This document shows positions 28,510-37,608 of a stretch of DNA of 37,608 bases, one piece after another. The stretch is from Chara braunii (lineage: Eukaryota > Streptophyta > Charophyceae > Charales > Characeae), in assembly GCA_003427395.1 (NCBI GenBank), contig BFEA01000278.1, positions 246,245-283,852 on the forward strand, read 5' to 3'. The notes beneath the pieces were generated by a model. The model was not told the origin of the DNA. It saw nothing but the letters and a program-made list of their open reading frames with translations, and ran no database searches. Numbering within the stretch: the stretch's first letter is position 1; the number at the start of each line of letters is the position of its first letter. Both the position numbers and the translations under genes were made by a program.

Positions 28510-30175
28510 AAGGCTTTTACATGCCTTTGTAAAGGTAGGTCGGTCGAGGGCATTTTCTCGATCATCGTAGCATAGGTATACGCACGGTTGAACGCTTAAG
28601 ACTGACCCGTTTATGTGTCGGGGATCGGGGCACTGACCTCCCGGACCGACTCACTATTCCGGTTGACTTGACCTCCAAACTTTCGTGCATACAAGTGTTC
28701 TAGCCTATTCGTACTTGACCAAGTATATACGCTGTTTAAGTTTTCTCAAATCAATACATACATAAATAATACAGTTCAAAGGTTGATACTGAAAGGCAAG
28801 GAGATGTCTTTACATTTCACATGACAAAGGCAAACATTAGGATGAACAAAGCTGAACTTTTAGAAGAGAAAACAATCAATCGACTCTTGGCCTTTTTTTT
28901 TTAAAGACCACGAGCCTGTTCTTTTACTTTTGATGCATGTTTTGGAAGGCCATGAGCTTACTTTTGGCCTTTGCCAATTATCCTAATCTATTCAACATCA
29001 AGGAGTAAAAGTCGGAATCCAAACCAAATGCACACAGGTGAGGTGTCGACGAAAATGTCTAAGTCGAGGCTCAAGTAAGCATAGGTTCAGCAATGCGAGT
29101 AGAGTGAATAGCACGTGGTTGGTCGTTTTACTGACTTGCAGACAAAACAGAAGCATTTCACAATCCTAACAGAGTCAACCATTCATTCACTTTCACTCAC
29201 ATTACACCTACGTTTCCAAACCTTTCAACCAGACATTCTCTTTTCGACTTAGTCATTTCGAGGACCTCTTCTGATGAAAAGTGTGAGAGTCAAGTGTGAG
29301 TGAGGGTTGAGTTGGCGAACCAACCTGTTACCATAAGGCAACAACATTCTGTCTTGTACAGACTCATAACGAGTCTCCTTGATTAAAATGACCTGCAAAT
29401 ATACAAAGGTCACAAAATTTCAACACCTCCCTCACTATCGCCCTATACGAAGTCCAGCGATGTGAACTTCAATTTTATCGGTGGACAATAATATAGTCCG
29501 ATCAAATGTAAGTATGAAGTAAGAAGACACCGACAAAAACCTTCATCTCACACTTACTCAAGCAGTAGGACAACTCAGACATGAGTACCCTACCACTTGT
29601 TTTAGTCTAACTGGTTTAGACTTAGACAGACCATGGGATGACCCGCACAGGAGTACCCAATCTTCTAGTCAGTCAACCTAACTATCTAATACATGTATGT
29701 GTGTACAGACGAGTAATAAGATGTTCCTCACATATGAGCCTTATCCTATCACTCGTTCTGTACCAATCTTTCATATCCATACATTTATCAAATATAAAGT
29801 AGTTGAGGGTAGTGCAAAGAAGGGTTTACAGGATGAGAATGAGAAAAAACCTAGCTTGTCTTCTTTGTTTTTCGCGTTTTTATTCTTCTTCCTCATTTTC
29901 CTCATCCCTTCCCCTTACCCTTTTCTTCATTCTTTTTTCTGCCTTCTTCCTTTTTTTTTTTTTTTCTACCTTTTCCTTTCACCTTCATGTCCTCATGTCT
30001 AAACGACCTCGCGTGCACTTAGACTTGCTTCAGGCCAGCATGTGTGAACCCAGACAATGGTTCTAGCTAGGCATGGGGTTCATATGCACATGTTTGATCG
30101 TGCTAGCGATCCTATCAGAACAAGTGATAATAGTCATCGAGAATAGTACTGATAATAACAATAAAAGCAATAATT
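28510..30175. other. No gene recognised
   Basis: I see no domain, RNA gene or repeat shared with the rest of the window across 1.6 kb. A pyrimidine-rich stretch at 29870-29985 gives misleading Phe/Ser/Leu frames. Confidence 0.45.
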
Positions 30176-30194
30176 AATAATAATAATAATAACG

Positions 30195-30265
<71 letters not shown>
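30176..30265. repeat. (AAT)n microsatellite 1
   Basis: About 30 AAT/TAA units, slightly impure at the left end. It sits directly before R copy 2. Confidence 0.9.
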
Positions 30266-31135
30266 CGTGTTGAAGTCCACAGTCATGTAACGAGTAGAGA
30301 ACTCAAATGCACCAAAATTTCATCCAAAATAAAAGTGATATAGTGGCCTCGTGAATCAATGTCCAATCCCTCAGGCCACATCAATGCAGTATTCAATATC
30401 CCTCCTACTGTCTGGTGTCAGTATCTCGCCTACTCTACTCATCCTACCTATCCTACCTATATTCTTGCAGCCGGCTCACTTCGACTTCGAAGATCAAAGT
30501 TCATGAAGTCGACACCAATGTCGTCCTCTCACATACACCAGGTACGTACTCTCAACTCCCCTAATCACCCTTCCTAATTCGCACTGCTCCTTCTTCCTCA
30601 AGAACATCACCGCTCATCACCCCCTCGCTGCTTGCAATCCGACTATGGTTGCTAGCGCCCTGCTATCCTGTTGTACCCCACACTACTCAGTGTCTACGAG
30701 CGCACCCCAACCTGCAATAGCGTATGCAGACACTTGAGCGCATTTGCAGCAGCGTGTCCGCTTTGCCTGTCTAGGCTAGAATGCCCTGGACCGGCTGACC
30801 TCACCCCTATATGGGAGGTGCTGCCCGCCCGCCGCTGCTGGACCGTTTGGGCCTGATCGTGGACATTGTCAGTGGCTTCCGGTCAGGCCCCAGTGTCTAC
30901 GCCCAAACCCATGTCTACTGTTGAGGGCCCGGGCCCTGTCCAGTTGGGCGCACCCAAGGTTATTCGGGCCCTGAATGTCTGTTGCGTTTGTATTGGTCTG
31001 CGAAGCAGATCTGATGACAATGTTGCAATCTTATTTGGCTCGTGGCCACTTCCTGATGTGTCGACCCTACACTGTGTGGGGCAAGGGCGCGGCATCCCAT
31101 GTCCCGGGCTCAACTGTACAACGCAACCCCTTTTG
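30266..31135 (+). repeat. Dispersed repeat R, copy 2 (long)
   Basis: It is collinear with 22845-23730 over nearly 900 bp. CACATACACCAGGTACGTACTCTC at about 30528-30551 has a splice-donor-like CAG/GTACGT. In copy 1 the same place reads CCAGTTACGT. It contains CCTATATGGGA (about 30808). The PBS-like word is decayed here (TGGTGTCAG). No coding capacity is seen. Confidence 0.65.
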
Positions 31136-31318
31136 TTTTTCAAAAGAGCCTGGAGGCTCATGTTGCTATGTAACTTGGAGGCTTGCTGCAACTGCCTGAG
31201 TACCCACATATGGAAAATTGTAGGGAACAAGCATCACGTGGATATTCAGGTCCGCCTTCACTTAAGGCAGGCATGAGGCTTGATGCGTCCACAACCTACT
31301 GTTGTACTAGTAGTACTA
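31136..31318. other. No gene recognised
   Basis: Spacer between R copy 2 and the second AAT array, with no supportable feature. Confidence 0.35.
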
Positions 31319-31390
31319 CTTAATAATAATAATAATAAACTTAATAATAATAATAATAAACTTAATAATAATAATAATAATAATAATAAT
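31319..31390. repeat. (AAT)n microsatellite 2, with a 21-bp higher-order unit
   Basis: Two 21-bp units (TAA x6 then ACT) at 31321-31341 and 31342-31362, then pure TAA. It sits directly before R copy 3. Confidence 0.9.
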
Positions 31391-31725
31391 GCAGGGAACA
31401 TAGATGAAAACGAAATGCAGAAAGCCAAGTTGCGGAATCACACAGATGTCCAAGTAGTAACGTACAAACAGAGAGCACAGATGCACCGAGATTCCATCCA
31501 AAATAGTAGCAATACAATGAACTCGTGAGCCTATGTTCAAACCCTTAGGCCACACCAAAGTAGTATCCAATGTTGCTCTTCTCTGTCTGGCGCCCAGCGC
31601 CCAGCCTACACGATTCACGTACCTTACTATAGCCACATACACACAACATGCTTACTTAGGCTTTGGAGACCGAATGTACATGATGCCTACACCATAGCCG
31701 ACCTCTCACGTAAACCAAATAAGCA
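31391..31725 (+). repeat. Dispersed repeat R, copy 3 (5' part)
   Basis: It matches copies 1 and 2 in order: GTTGCGGAATCAC, GATGCACC, TTCCATCCAAAA, AGCAATACAATGAACTCGTG, TTAGGCCACACC, AGTATCCAATGT, TGGCGCCCAGCG. The splice-donor-like position is lost (AACCAAATAAG). It is followed by a CT-rich run. Confidence 0.65.
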
Positions 31726-32110
31726 TCTTTCTCCTCTTTCTCTTTATCTCTCTTTCTCTGTCTCTCTCTCTCTCTGTGTCACTGTGAATCTGTATCACTG
31801 TGCATGTGTCACTGTGTATCCGAGTCACTGTGTATGTGTATATCACTGTGTCTCTGCATATCCGTTATTTGTGTATGTCTGTTGTCTCTGTGCATGTACT
31901 ATGACTGCATGTATCATAGTACCTGCGTACGTCACTGTGATTGTGTGTGTCAAAGTATCTGTGTACGTAGATGTGACTGTGTGTGTCACAATATCTGTGT
32001 ATGTCTGTTGTGTGTGCGTATCACTGTATCTGTGTTGGTTTGTCTGTCTCTGTTTGTCTGTCTTTATTTGTCCGTCTGTCTGTCTGTATGTCTGTCTTTT
32101 TGTGCACACC
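31726..32110. repeat. CT-rich then TGTRTCACTGTG/TGTCTG minisatellite
   Basis: CT repeats (31731-31780) lead into irregular repeats of TCACTGTG, then of TGTCTGTC to about 32100. The open frames across it are cysteine/valine-rich artefacts of the repeat. Confidence 0.7.
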
Positions 32111-32361
32111 GCGTCTTTCCGATTCCATTTTATACCATGTACTCAATTTTCCAATCCTTGGCGCAACAACATCAACACCCTCATGCCCGTTTTCTGCCCC
32201 CGATATCGCATGTTCATTTATACTACACAAGCCAATGCTTGTTTCTCTCTCGCTTTCTGAAGTCCTTCGTCTCCCTTTTTGTTCGTGGCGTTCCCCCTCT
32301 TCTACCTCGCGTTCTCCCTCCAGGTTTTAACAACTGTACATCATAGCCATGATTAAAACAC

Positions 32362-32362
32362 G

Positions 32363-32431
<69 letters not shown>

Positions 32432-32443
32432 AATAATAGTAAA

Positions 32444-32499
<56 letters not shown>

Positions 32500-32576
32500 T
32501 AAAAATAAAAATAAAAATAATAGTAAAAAAAAAAAAAAAAATAATAATAATAATAATAAAAATAATATAGTAATGG
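32362..32576. repeat. (AAT)n microsatellite 3
   Basis: About 215 bp of TAA/AAT with AAAAAT variants and an A-rich interruption near 32525-32541. It sits directly before R copy 4. Confidence 0.9.
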
Positions 32577-32925
32577 TGATCAATAGCGAATTGACAGATT
32601 TCATATTGCAAAAATCAAATTGAAAGCCCAGAAGTTCTACCCTGTCCAGAAAGCAGCATCGCACCGATGTAGCACCAAAGGGGAACCAAAGTATTGTATC
32701 CGAACGTTAATGATCATACTTTCGTAATCACCAACATAAGTATCCAAGGCCCTTCCTTCTACGTGGTGTTTAGCGCCCAGCCTGCTATCACGCAACGACT
32801 ACCAGTCTACGAATTGACAATGCAATTGTCGACGTCAACAACTGAATCGAAGTACTTGAAGATGTCGACCTATGCAGACCATTCCCAATACCAGGTATGC
32901 GCCCTCACATCCTCATCCGCATTTC
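32577..32925 (+). repeat. Dispersed repeat R, copy 4 (diverged)
   Basis: A weak but ordered match to copy 3: ATTGCAAAAATCA, GCACCGATG, ACCAAAGTATTGTATCC, TTTAGCGCCCAGCCT. It ends at CCAG/GTATGC (about 32891-32900), followed by the CT array. Confidence 0.45.
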
Positions 32926-32930
32926 TCTCT

Positions 32931-32974
<44 letters not shown>
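32926..32974. repeat. (CT)n microsatellite
   Basis: Nearly pure CT over about 48 bp, beginning within 45 bp after the CCAG/GTATGC word. Confidence 0.9.
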
Positions 32975-32980
<6 letters not shown>

Positions 32981-33004
32981 ACACACCCACCCACCCACAC
33001 ATAC

Positions 33005-33065
33005 GTATAGTAGTGCATAATTCCATGTCTTCGTGATAGGTTCATTCGTTTTACTCATCCCATGG
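33005..33065 (+). repeat. Short repeat Q, copy 1
   Basis: ATAGTAGTGCATAATTCCAT, then GATAGGTTCATTCG, then TTTTACTCATCC. Related copies lie at about 34160-34215 and 37345-37420. Each of the first two copies follows a CA/CT array, and an AG/GTT or AG/GTTT word sits in the middle. Confidence 0.5.
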
Positions 33066-33118
33066 ATGGAAGTATGTTGAAGCTTGCTGCGTGGTTCACA
33101 CACATACGCTTACACTTA

Positions 33119-33120
<2 letters not shown>

Positions 33121-33206
<86 letters not shown>
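33121..33206. repeat. (CA)43 microsatellite
   Basis: 86 bp of pure CA. Confidence 0.95.
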
Positions 33207-33208
<2 letters not shown>

Positions 33209-34159
33209 CAAAGGAAAACAGTCAAGCGGCGCAGTCGCATCTTCGACTCGCCATGCTCTTTTCTCTATCTCGCTTTCGTCTCCTTCCTCCTCATCTTCTT
33301 CCTTACCCCTCTTTTTCGATTCCTCACCCTCTTCGCCATCTTCATCTCGCTCGTTACCCGTCTCTTTTCCTCCTTCAACTGGCTAAGAATCCGTGCGAAA
33401 ATGCGAAGAAAGGGAAGAAAATAAAATCAAATAAAATTAAACTGAACGAATCTTCTCCATAATTTCGGGTTGATTCATGTGTTGCGGTGACATGATACAT
33501 AGCATAGCCAGGGGTAAAGTCAAAGCAGCTGAAGATTTATGATTGCTAGGCGTTTCTCATTTAAGATCGATAATTACAACAACGATCCCCGTCACGATTA
33601 CCCTGAGATGGTCGCCAAGGTTCTCTGAATGTGTCAGGCGGTTCGTTGGATTCATCGATGTTATGTGTTTCATCCCAGGTAGGCATCTGTCCCCCTTTCT
33701 TTTCTATTACCTTCCTCCTCCTCCTCCTCCTTCTTCTTCGTTTTTCTTCTTCTTCTTCTTCTTCTCTTTCTTCTCCTTCTTCTCTTTTTTCTTCTACCTT
33801 TGTGCATGCTTGGCTTCCTCCTTTATACGCTTCTCCATTAGCCCGACCTGCAACGCTCGCCGTTTTCATACCACGTCCGTGCACACATTATCCCCGTCAT
33901 CGAGTTCTCCCCCCATCTCCTCCTGCATGCACCTTACCTTCTTTTCCATGCTCGTCTCCATCCCCCTAGTCTTCACCCCGGTCCCCTTCCTCACACATGA
34001 TCTTCGTTTTCTTCCCGTACGACCTTCTCCTCATCATATGATACTCTCTCTCTCACGCACACATACACATGTACACTTGCACACACCCACTCTCGCACAT
34101 ACATACATACACATGTACACTTGCACACACCCACTCTCGCACACACACACATACACACA
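33207..34159. repeat. Pyrimidine-rich, repeat-laden stretch; no gene
   Basis: It includes CTC/CTT runs at 33717-33792 and a duplicated CACATGTACACTTGCACACACCC at about 34066-34088 and 34110-34132. A donor-like CCCAG/GTAGGC lies at about 33676. A 282-codon frame (33543-34391) is produced by these repeats and has no domain. Confidence 0.5.
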
Positions 34160-34218
34160 CAATAGTGTATATTTCCATATTTTAGTTGTAGGTTTATTGG
34201 ATTTTGCTCATCCTACCG
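34160..34218 (+). repeat. Short repeat Q, copy 2
   Basis: ATAGTGTATATTTCCATA, then TTTTAGTTGTAGGTTTATTG, then ATTTTGCTCATCC matches copy 1 at 33005 in order and spacing. It follows a CA/ACAC-rich run. Confidence 0.5.
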
Positions 34219-34430
34219 GTGAAAGTACCATGAGAACGGCCTCGAGATTGGAAACTTACCTGTTCTTTCTCTCTCGCTCCGTCGTTGTCGTCGTCAACAT
34301 CGTTAACGTCGTCATCGTCAGGCTCCCTCTCACAGCACAACGTGATCCGTCACATTGTGCAGCCTCTCGAAATCACCCTCGCATATGGTAAGCATCGGGT
34401 GCAGGCCAGGTAAGTATACCTCTCCTCTCC

Positions 34431-34492
34431 TCTCTTCTTCCTCATATTCCTCTTCTTCTTCTTCTTCTTCTTCTTCTTCTTCTTCTTCTTCT

Positions 34493-34527
<35 letters not shown>

Positions 34528-34577
34528 TTCTCTGTCTTCTTCTTCCTCTTCTTCTTCTTCTTCCTCTTCTTCTTCTC
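34431..34577. repeat. (CTT)n microsatellite
   Basis: About 145 bp of CTT with CCT interruptions. It begins about 25 bp after CCAG/GTAAGT at 34406. Confidence 0.9.
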
Positions 34578-35640
34578 CATCCACCTGCCTACCTTTTCCC
34601 CACGCGCCTGTTTCTTCGGCGCGGCCGATTCCACCCTTTCTTACCTCCACGCATACTGCTTGCCAAGCAGCACTGTCGGCACGAATACCCTTACAAGGGT
34701 ATCCGCCCTGGTTTTTGCAAGTCGCAGAAAACAAGTTTGACCCGGAATTGTTGCGAAGACCGCGCGACTTGCGGCAGTGTGGTGACTATAGGTTGGCTAT
34801 GAGGTCTAGAAGTAGAGAGTGCGTGGGCGCGCAGGGTTTGAGGCGCGCAGGATTTCTTTCCTTGTCGTTGATTATAAAGCCGGCACGGACGCCGAGCGGT
34901 TTAACTTTGTTTTATTTTTATTTATTTATTTTTGATTAAGTAAGAATTAAGGATATTTTCTTGCGACCGAGGCGAGCGCGTGTGCAAGGACGACGGCATC
35001 GACATCGACGGTACGACCTTGCGCGGTAAATGGGGCAGGGTAGGATGGCGCGCAGGGATAGCCGCGGCACAGATGGTAGGCTGGCGGCTTTCGGCGACCG
35101 TGCGTGCAGGGGCAGGACGAAGAGTGGCCAGGGCGATTCCTGGGCCCTGAGCACCATGCGCTACCACTTTATCTAGAAATTCGAGCCTGCCGACACCAGG
35201 CTTGGGTATAGCCCTATAGGTTAGAACATCGGACTACTACTACGGAGGTTCAGGGATCAAGGCTCGCGGGTGTCGACGCAACAGATGCAGCAGAGCAGCA
35301 TGGAGAAAACCAAGGGGTCGAGGGCCCGACGGGGCTATCCCCCTTTGATTTTATTGGAGGGCGCGATGGCGGGCCCAGGTTCGTGGGTCTGGCCAGGTGC
35401 CAGAAGCCCCACGGTGCCCCGACGTTACTCTTATTTTATTTTAGTTTTCCTTTTGTTTTATTACTTTTGACCCCCCTTTGCTATCGCATCCCGTTTTGAG
35501 CCGCGGGGCGGCGCTGGAGTTGCGTGGGAGTGTGTTGTAATCGCGGGTTTCCCTGAAGCGCAATTACAAACTGTTTTCGTGACCGCGTTGGAGCCGCGCC
35601 CCGTTTTGCCCTGGAACGCGGCGCAGTGGGGGTGCGGCTG
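34578..35640. other. No gene recognised; one weak tRNA-like stretch
   Basis: GC-rich unique sequence. AGCCCTATAGGTTAGAAC (about 35209) followed by GGTTCAGGGATCAAGGC (about 35247) faintly resembles an A-box/B-box pair, but it is too weak to call. No protein domain is seen. Confidence 0.35.
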
Positions 35641-35648
35641 GCACCCAA

Positions 35649-35725
35649 GAGCCTAACTCAGTGGGTATACCCCTGAGCTGTTGAAATACAGACCTGTGTT
35701 CGAATCCAGATGATGGAATTTGATG
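35649..35725 (+). mobile_element. tRNA-derived SINE-like head (family S1, best copy)
   Basis: A-box TAACTCAGTGGG at 35654-35665 and B-box GTGTTCGAATCC at 35696-35707 are both close to consensus. Between them, GTATACCCCTGAGCTGTTG and AAATACAGACC match the other two S1 copies. It could still recruit RNA polymerase III. A tRNA fold is incomplete, since no good acceptor stem is visible. Confidence 0.55.
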
Positions 35726-35989
35726 AGTAAAATCAGATACTCTGGTTTGCCTGGGCCGACCAGGCTCTAAGTAGCCATAGAACGCGGCCCAGCTTAAGTC
35801 CTTCGGGACATCTGTTAAAATTGGAACGATACAGGGAGGAATAGCATGGCCTCTGCGCAAGGACAACACATATAAAGTGAGAGCGAGGTCCGACGGCTGG
35901 GGTCCTTACTCTTCTGCCAAGAAGCCAGTCGGACCGTGCGTTGCCTTCGAGGTGCGGGGTTGACGTCAGTTGAGATAAAGAAGGCAAGC
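35726..35989. other. No gene recognised
   Basis: This may be the body of the SINE that starts at 35649, but I have no second copy of it to compare. Confidence 0.3.
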
Positions 35990-37300
35990 GGGGGGAGAAT
36001 GAACTAAGACGGGGGACAATGCCGGGTGCATGCGCAGGGCAGAGGGATAGCGGAGTACCGTGGGGTCGGGCGATGGGCAGCGACTAGCGTAGGAGTGCGG
36101 TGGCGGCAGCAGCGGAAGGGGCCGACGGACAGATCGTGACTGTCGGGCAGAGTTGAGGTAGGCAGCAGCGCAGCGGAGGTAGACAGAGGGAAACGGATGA
36201 ACCCGGACGACGGCGGGCGCCGGGTGCATGCGGAAGGAGACGACGGTGGGATGGCGAAACTAAGGGTGGGGCGCAGTGAAGAACGCACCGCGCTTCCGAT
36301 TCAGGATGGAACTGAGGAAGGGAGGAGTCGAGGTAGGGGTTTTCGGGGGCCGCGAGGATGATGGAGGGGTCAGTTCGGCCGATAGGGTAGTAGATTAGAA
36401 GTAAGTGAAGGAATGGGCTGCGCAGGGTATGGAGATATGGTGGGAGGAAGAACCCGCACGCGCTCGTCTTTCGCTGGATTCGGGCGGGGAAGACTGTTGG
36501 GTGAGGGTTTCTTGACATGGCGATTCCGGTTATGTAGTTAGTTTTGGAAGATAATAAGTAGGTTGAGAGTTAGAAGTGAAAGTGAATCTGGACCGAAAAG
36601 GGCGCCAGATGCACGCGCGACTGGGTTGGAGAGGGCGGAGAAGGGAGTCGGGCGCAGTCGAGTGAGCCTAACTCTCTCGATCCCCACCGGAACCAGGAGG
36701 GGAGAGATGTGATCCTGAGGATCTGGGGCTGGGCGAACGTAATGGCGAAGTGAGTTTTTGCGTTAAGTTAGTAGAATAGCGGGTTAGTGAGAATCAAGCT
36801 GCGCTGAGTGATGGCTATGGCAGATGTATGGCAGACGGTGAGACTCCTAGTGTGCTCGACTCTCTACGAAAACGGGCAAACCCAGGTTCAAATTCGGGGC
36901 TTGGAGATAGGGCGAATCTGATGGCAACGTCAGATGTCGCATTCGAGCACTAGGCAGGCCGGGTTTAGTGGTAGGGGTTACGCTGTGCGAAGCGAGCGCT
37001 GAGAGGGGCGGATGAACCCGGGCGCGATATCACGCCAGATACATGCGGGAACGAATTTGGGCAAGGGAGGGTTCGAAACAAAGGTTTTTGGGTACTGCGA
37101 ACTAGTTGGTGAAGTCAGTCTTGAGGTAGGAGAGGTGTAGAGTGAGGGTGAAGAGAAAGGTGGTGCGTGAGAGATGGCAGAGAGCGAAGAGGGGGGGGGA
37201 GATTCATAATGGCCACGAAGGACTGCAACGCGGTACAAAGTCGACCTCGAGGCTTTAAGGCGGGGCGAATCCGATGGAGAAGGTGGATTAGAGATTAGTT
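35990..37300. repeat. Degenerate repeat with GGATGAACC..GGGTGCATGCG units
   Basis: Four related stretches: about 36000 (GAATGAACT, then GCCGGGTGCATGCGC), 36196 (GGATGAACCCGG, then GCCGGGTGCATGCGG), 36582 (GAATCTGGACC, then GCGCCAGATGCACGCG) and 37012 (GGATGAACCCGG, then GCCAGATACATGCGG). Spacings are about 190, 390 and 430 bp. GGGCGAATCYGATGG recurs at about 36911 and 37263. No coding sequence is seen. The long minus-strand frames are Pro/Ser/Arg-rich artefacts. Confidence 0.45.
36840..36900 (+). other. Weak tRNA-like stretch
   Basis: CCTAGTGTGCTCGACTCTC and then CCCAGGTTCAAATTCGGGG (B-box at 36885-36895) resemble the D and T arms of a tRNA. The 5' half is poor. It could be a SINE head or coincidence. 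Confidence 0.3.
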
Positions 37301-37344
37301 GTTAATTCTAGCGGGATAGGGAAGAATAATTCCGTAGAGAGAGT

Positions 37345-37425
37345 AAGTTTAGAGAAATGATATGTGTTTTTCCGCGTTTTAGCGGGAGATTCATCTCGAT
37401 TTTGTTTATCCTATGGATCTAAAAA
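37345..37425 (+). repeat. Short repeat Q, copy 3
   Basis: ATATGTGTTTTTCCGCG, then TTTTAGCGGGAGATTCATC, then ATTTTGTTTATCCTATGGAT, in the same order as the copies at 33005 and 34160. It is the most diverged of the three. Confidence 0.4.
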
Positions 37426-37608
37426 CTCTCACGTGTGCAACGACATCAGTATCTGACAACACCGTAGCTCTTACCGGCGTTCGTCGTTATCGTGACCATC
37501 ACGATTCCTTAAGCCCAGGATCATTGCCGTTACTAGAGTACTGCCGAAGTAAGGGAGGGAAGGAATATTTACCACAGAAGACCGGAGGTGCAGGAAGGAC
37601 GGGAAGTC

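Noticed and set aside
31784-32346. Cysteine/valine-rich frames of 158 and 180 codons
   Set aside because: They are produced by TGTGTC/TGTCTG repeats and occur in several frames at once.
30176-32576. AAT arrays as a CRISPR-like or satellite array
   Set aside because: Units are simple 3-mers with no spacers. The three arrays are separated by R copies, so they are ordinary microsatellites.
33543-34391. 282-codon plus-strand frame
   Set aside because: Low-complexity Ser/Phe/His/Thr runs from CTT and CA arrays, no domain, and it spans repeat Q.
34330-34939. Poly-Glu, poly-Lys and poly-Ser frames
   Set aside because: All are readings of one (CTT)n array on both strands.
35205-35265. Possible tRNA gene
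   Set aside because: No acceptor or T stem can be paired and the B-box has too many mismatches. Mentioned only as weak similarity.

Overview
This window is eukaryotic and reads almost entirely as a transposable-element graveyard. I found no intact host protein-coding gene, no rRNA and no functional tRNA. The elements point to a streptophyte, meaning a land plant or charophyte alga. They comprise L1-like LINEs with a zf-RVT-type C-terminus, chromodomain-bearing Ty3/gypsy elements, one of which has an initiator-Met-type primer-binding site, tRNA-headed SINE-like pieces, a fragment of a plant-like U2 snRNA, and long AAT, CT, CA and CTT microsatellites. The large, repeat-heavy character would suit a charophyte such as Chara, but that is a guess, because no host gene is present to confirm it.

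Layout. 1-9273 holds pieces of one LINE family: A, minus, 465-1440; a 3' tail D, plus, 3597-3753; and the long copy B, plus, about 4790-8265. Mixed with them are SINE-like tRNA heads, a fold-back element (3187-3580), a U2 snRNA retro-fragment (3789-3854) and a hAT-like MITE (3858-4154). 9274-17353 is a structurally complete Ty3/gypsy element (gypsy-1) with two about 0.9-kb LTRs, a 4-bp target duplication, PBS, gag, pol with PR-RT-RNase H-integrase-chromodomain, and a polypurine tract. It is killed by in-frame stops and two frameshifts. 17358-19125 is mostly unrecognised and carries LINE tail scraps. 19126-22235 is LINE C (minus), with an internal 186-bp tandem duplication and an AT-rich insertion. 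22250-22640 is a plus-strand LINE scrap. 22845-23730 is the first copy of a dispersed repeat, 'R'. 24806-28330 is a second gypsy element (gypsy-2, minus), which lacks integrase and carries a duplicated 3' region around an A69 tract. 28510-30170 is unrecognised. 30176-34580 is a run of diverged R-type units separated by AAT, CT, CA and CTT arrays. 34580-37608 is GC-rich sequence with tRNA-like heads and a degenerate repeat.

The most interesting signal is in gypsy-1. The gag and pol frames overlap in the -1 sense, and the overlap contains G GGA AAC in exact gag phase, then an 8-nt spacer, then a 10-bp stem-loop that includes the gag stop. This is a textbook -1 ribosomal frameshift signal. Other points worth a second look are hairpins of unrelated sequence but similar placement at the 3' ends of the LINE copies, a U2 fragment with a compensated stem base pair, stop codons in gypsy-1 that mostly look like C-to-T decay, and a series of units ending in splice-donor-like CAG/GTANG followed by pyrimidine microsatellites. 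All alignments were done by eye.
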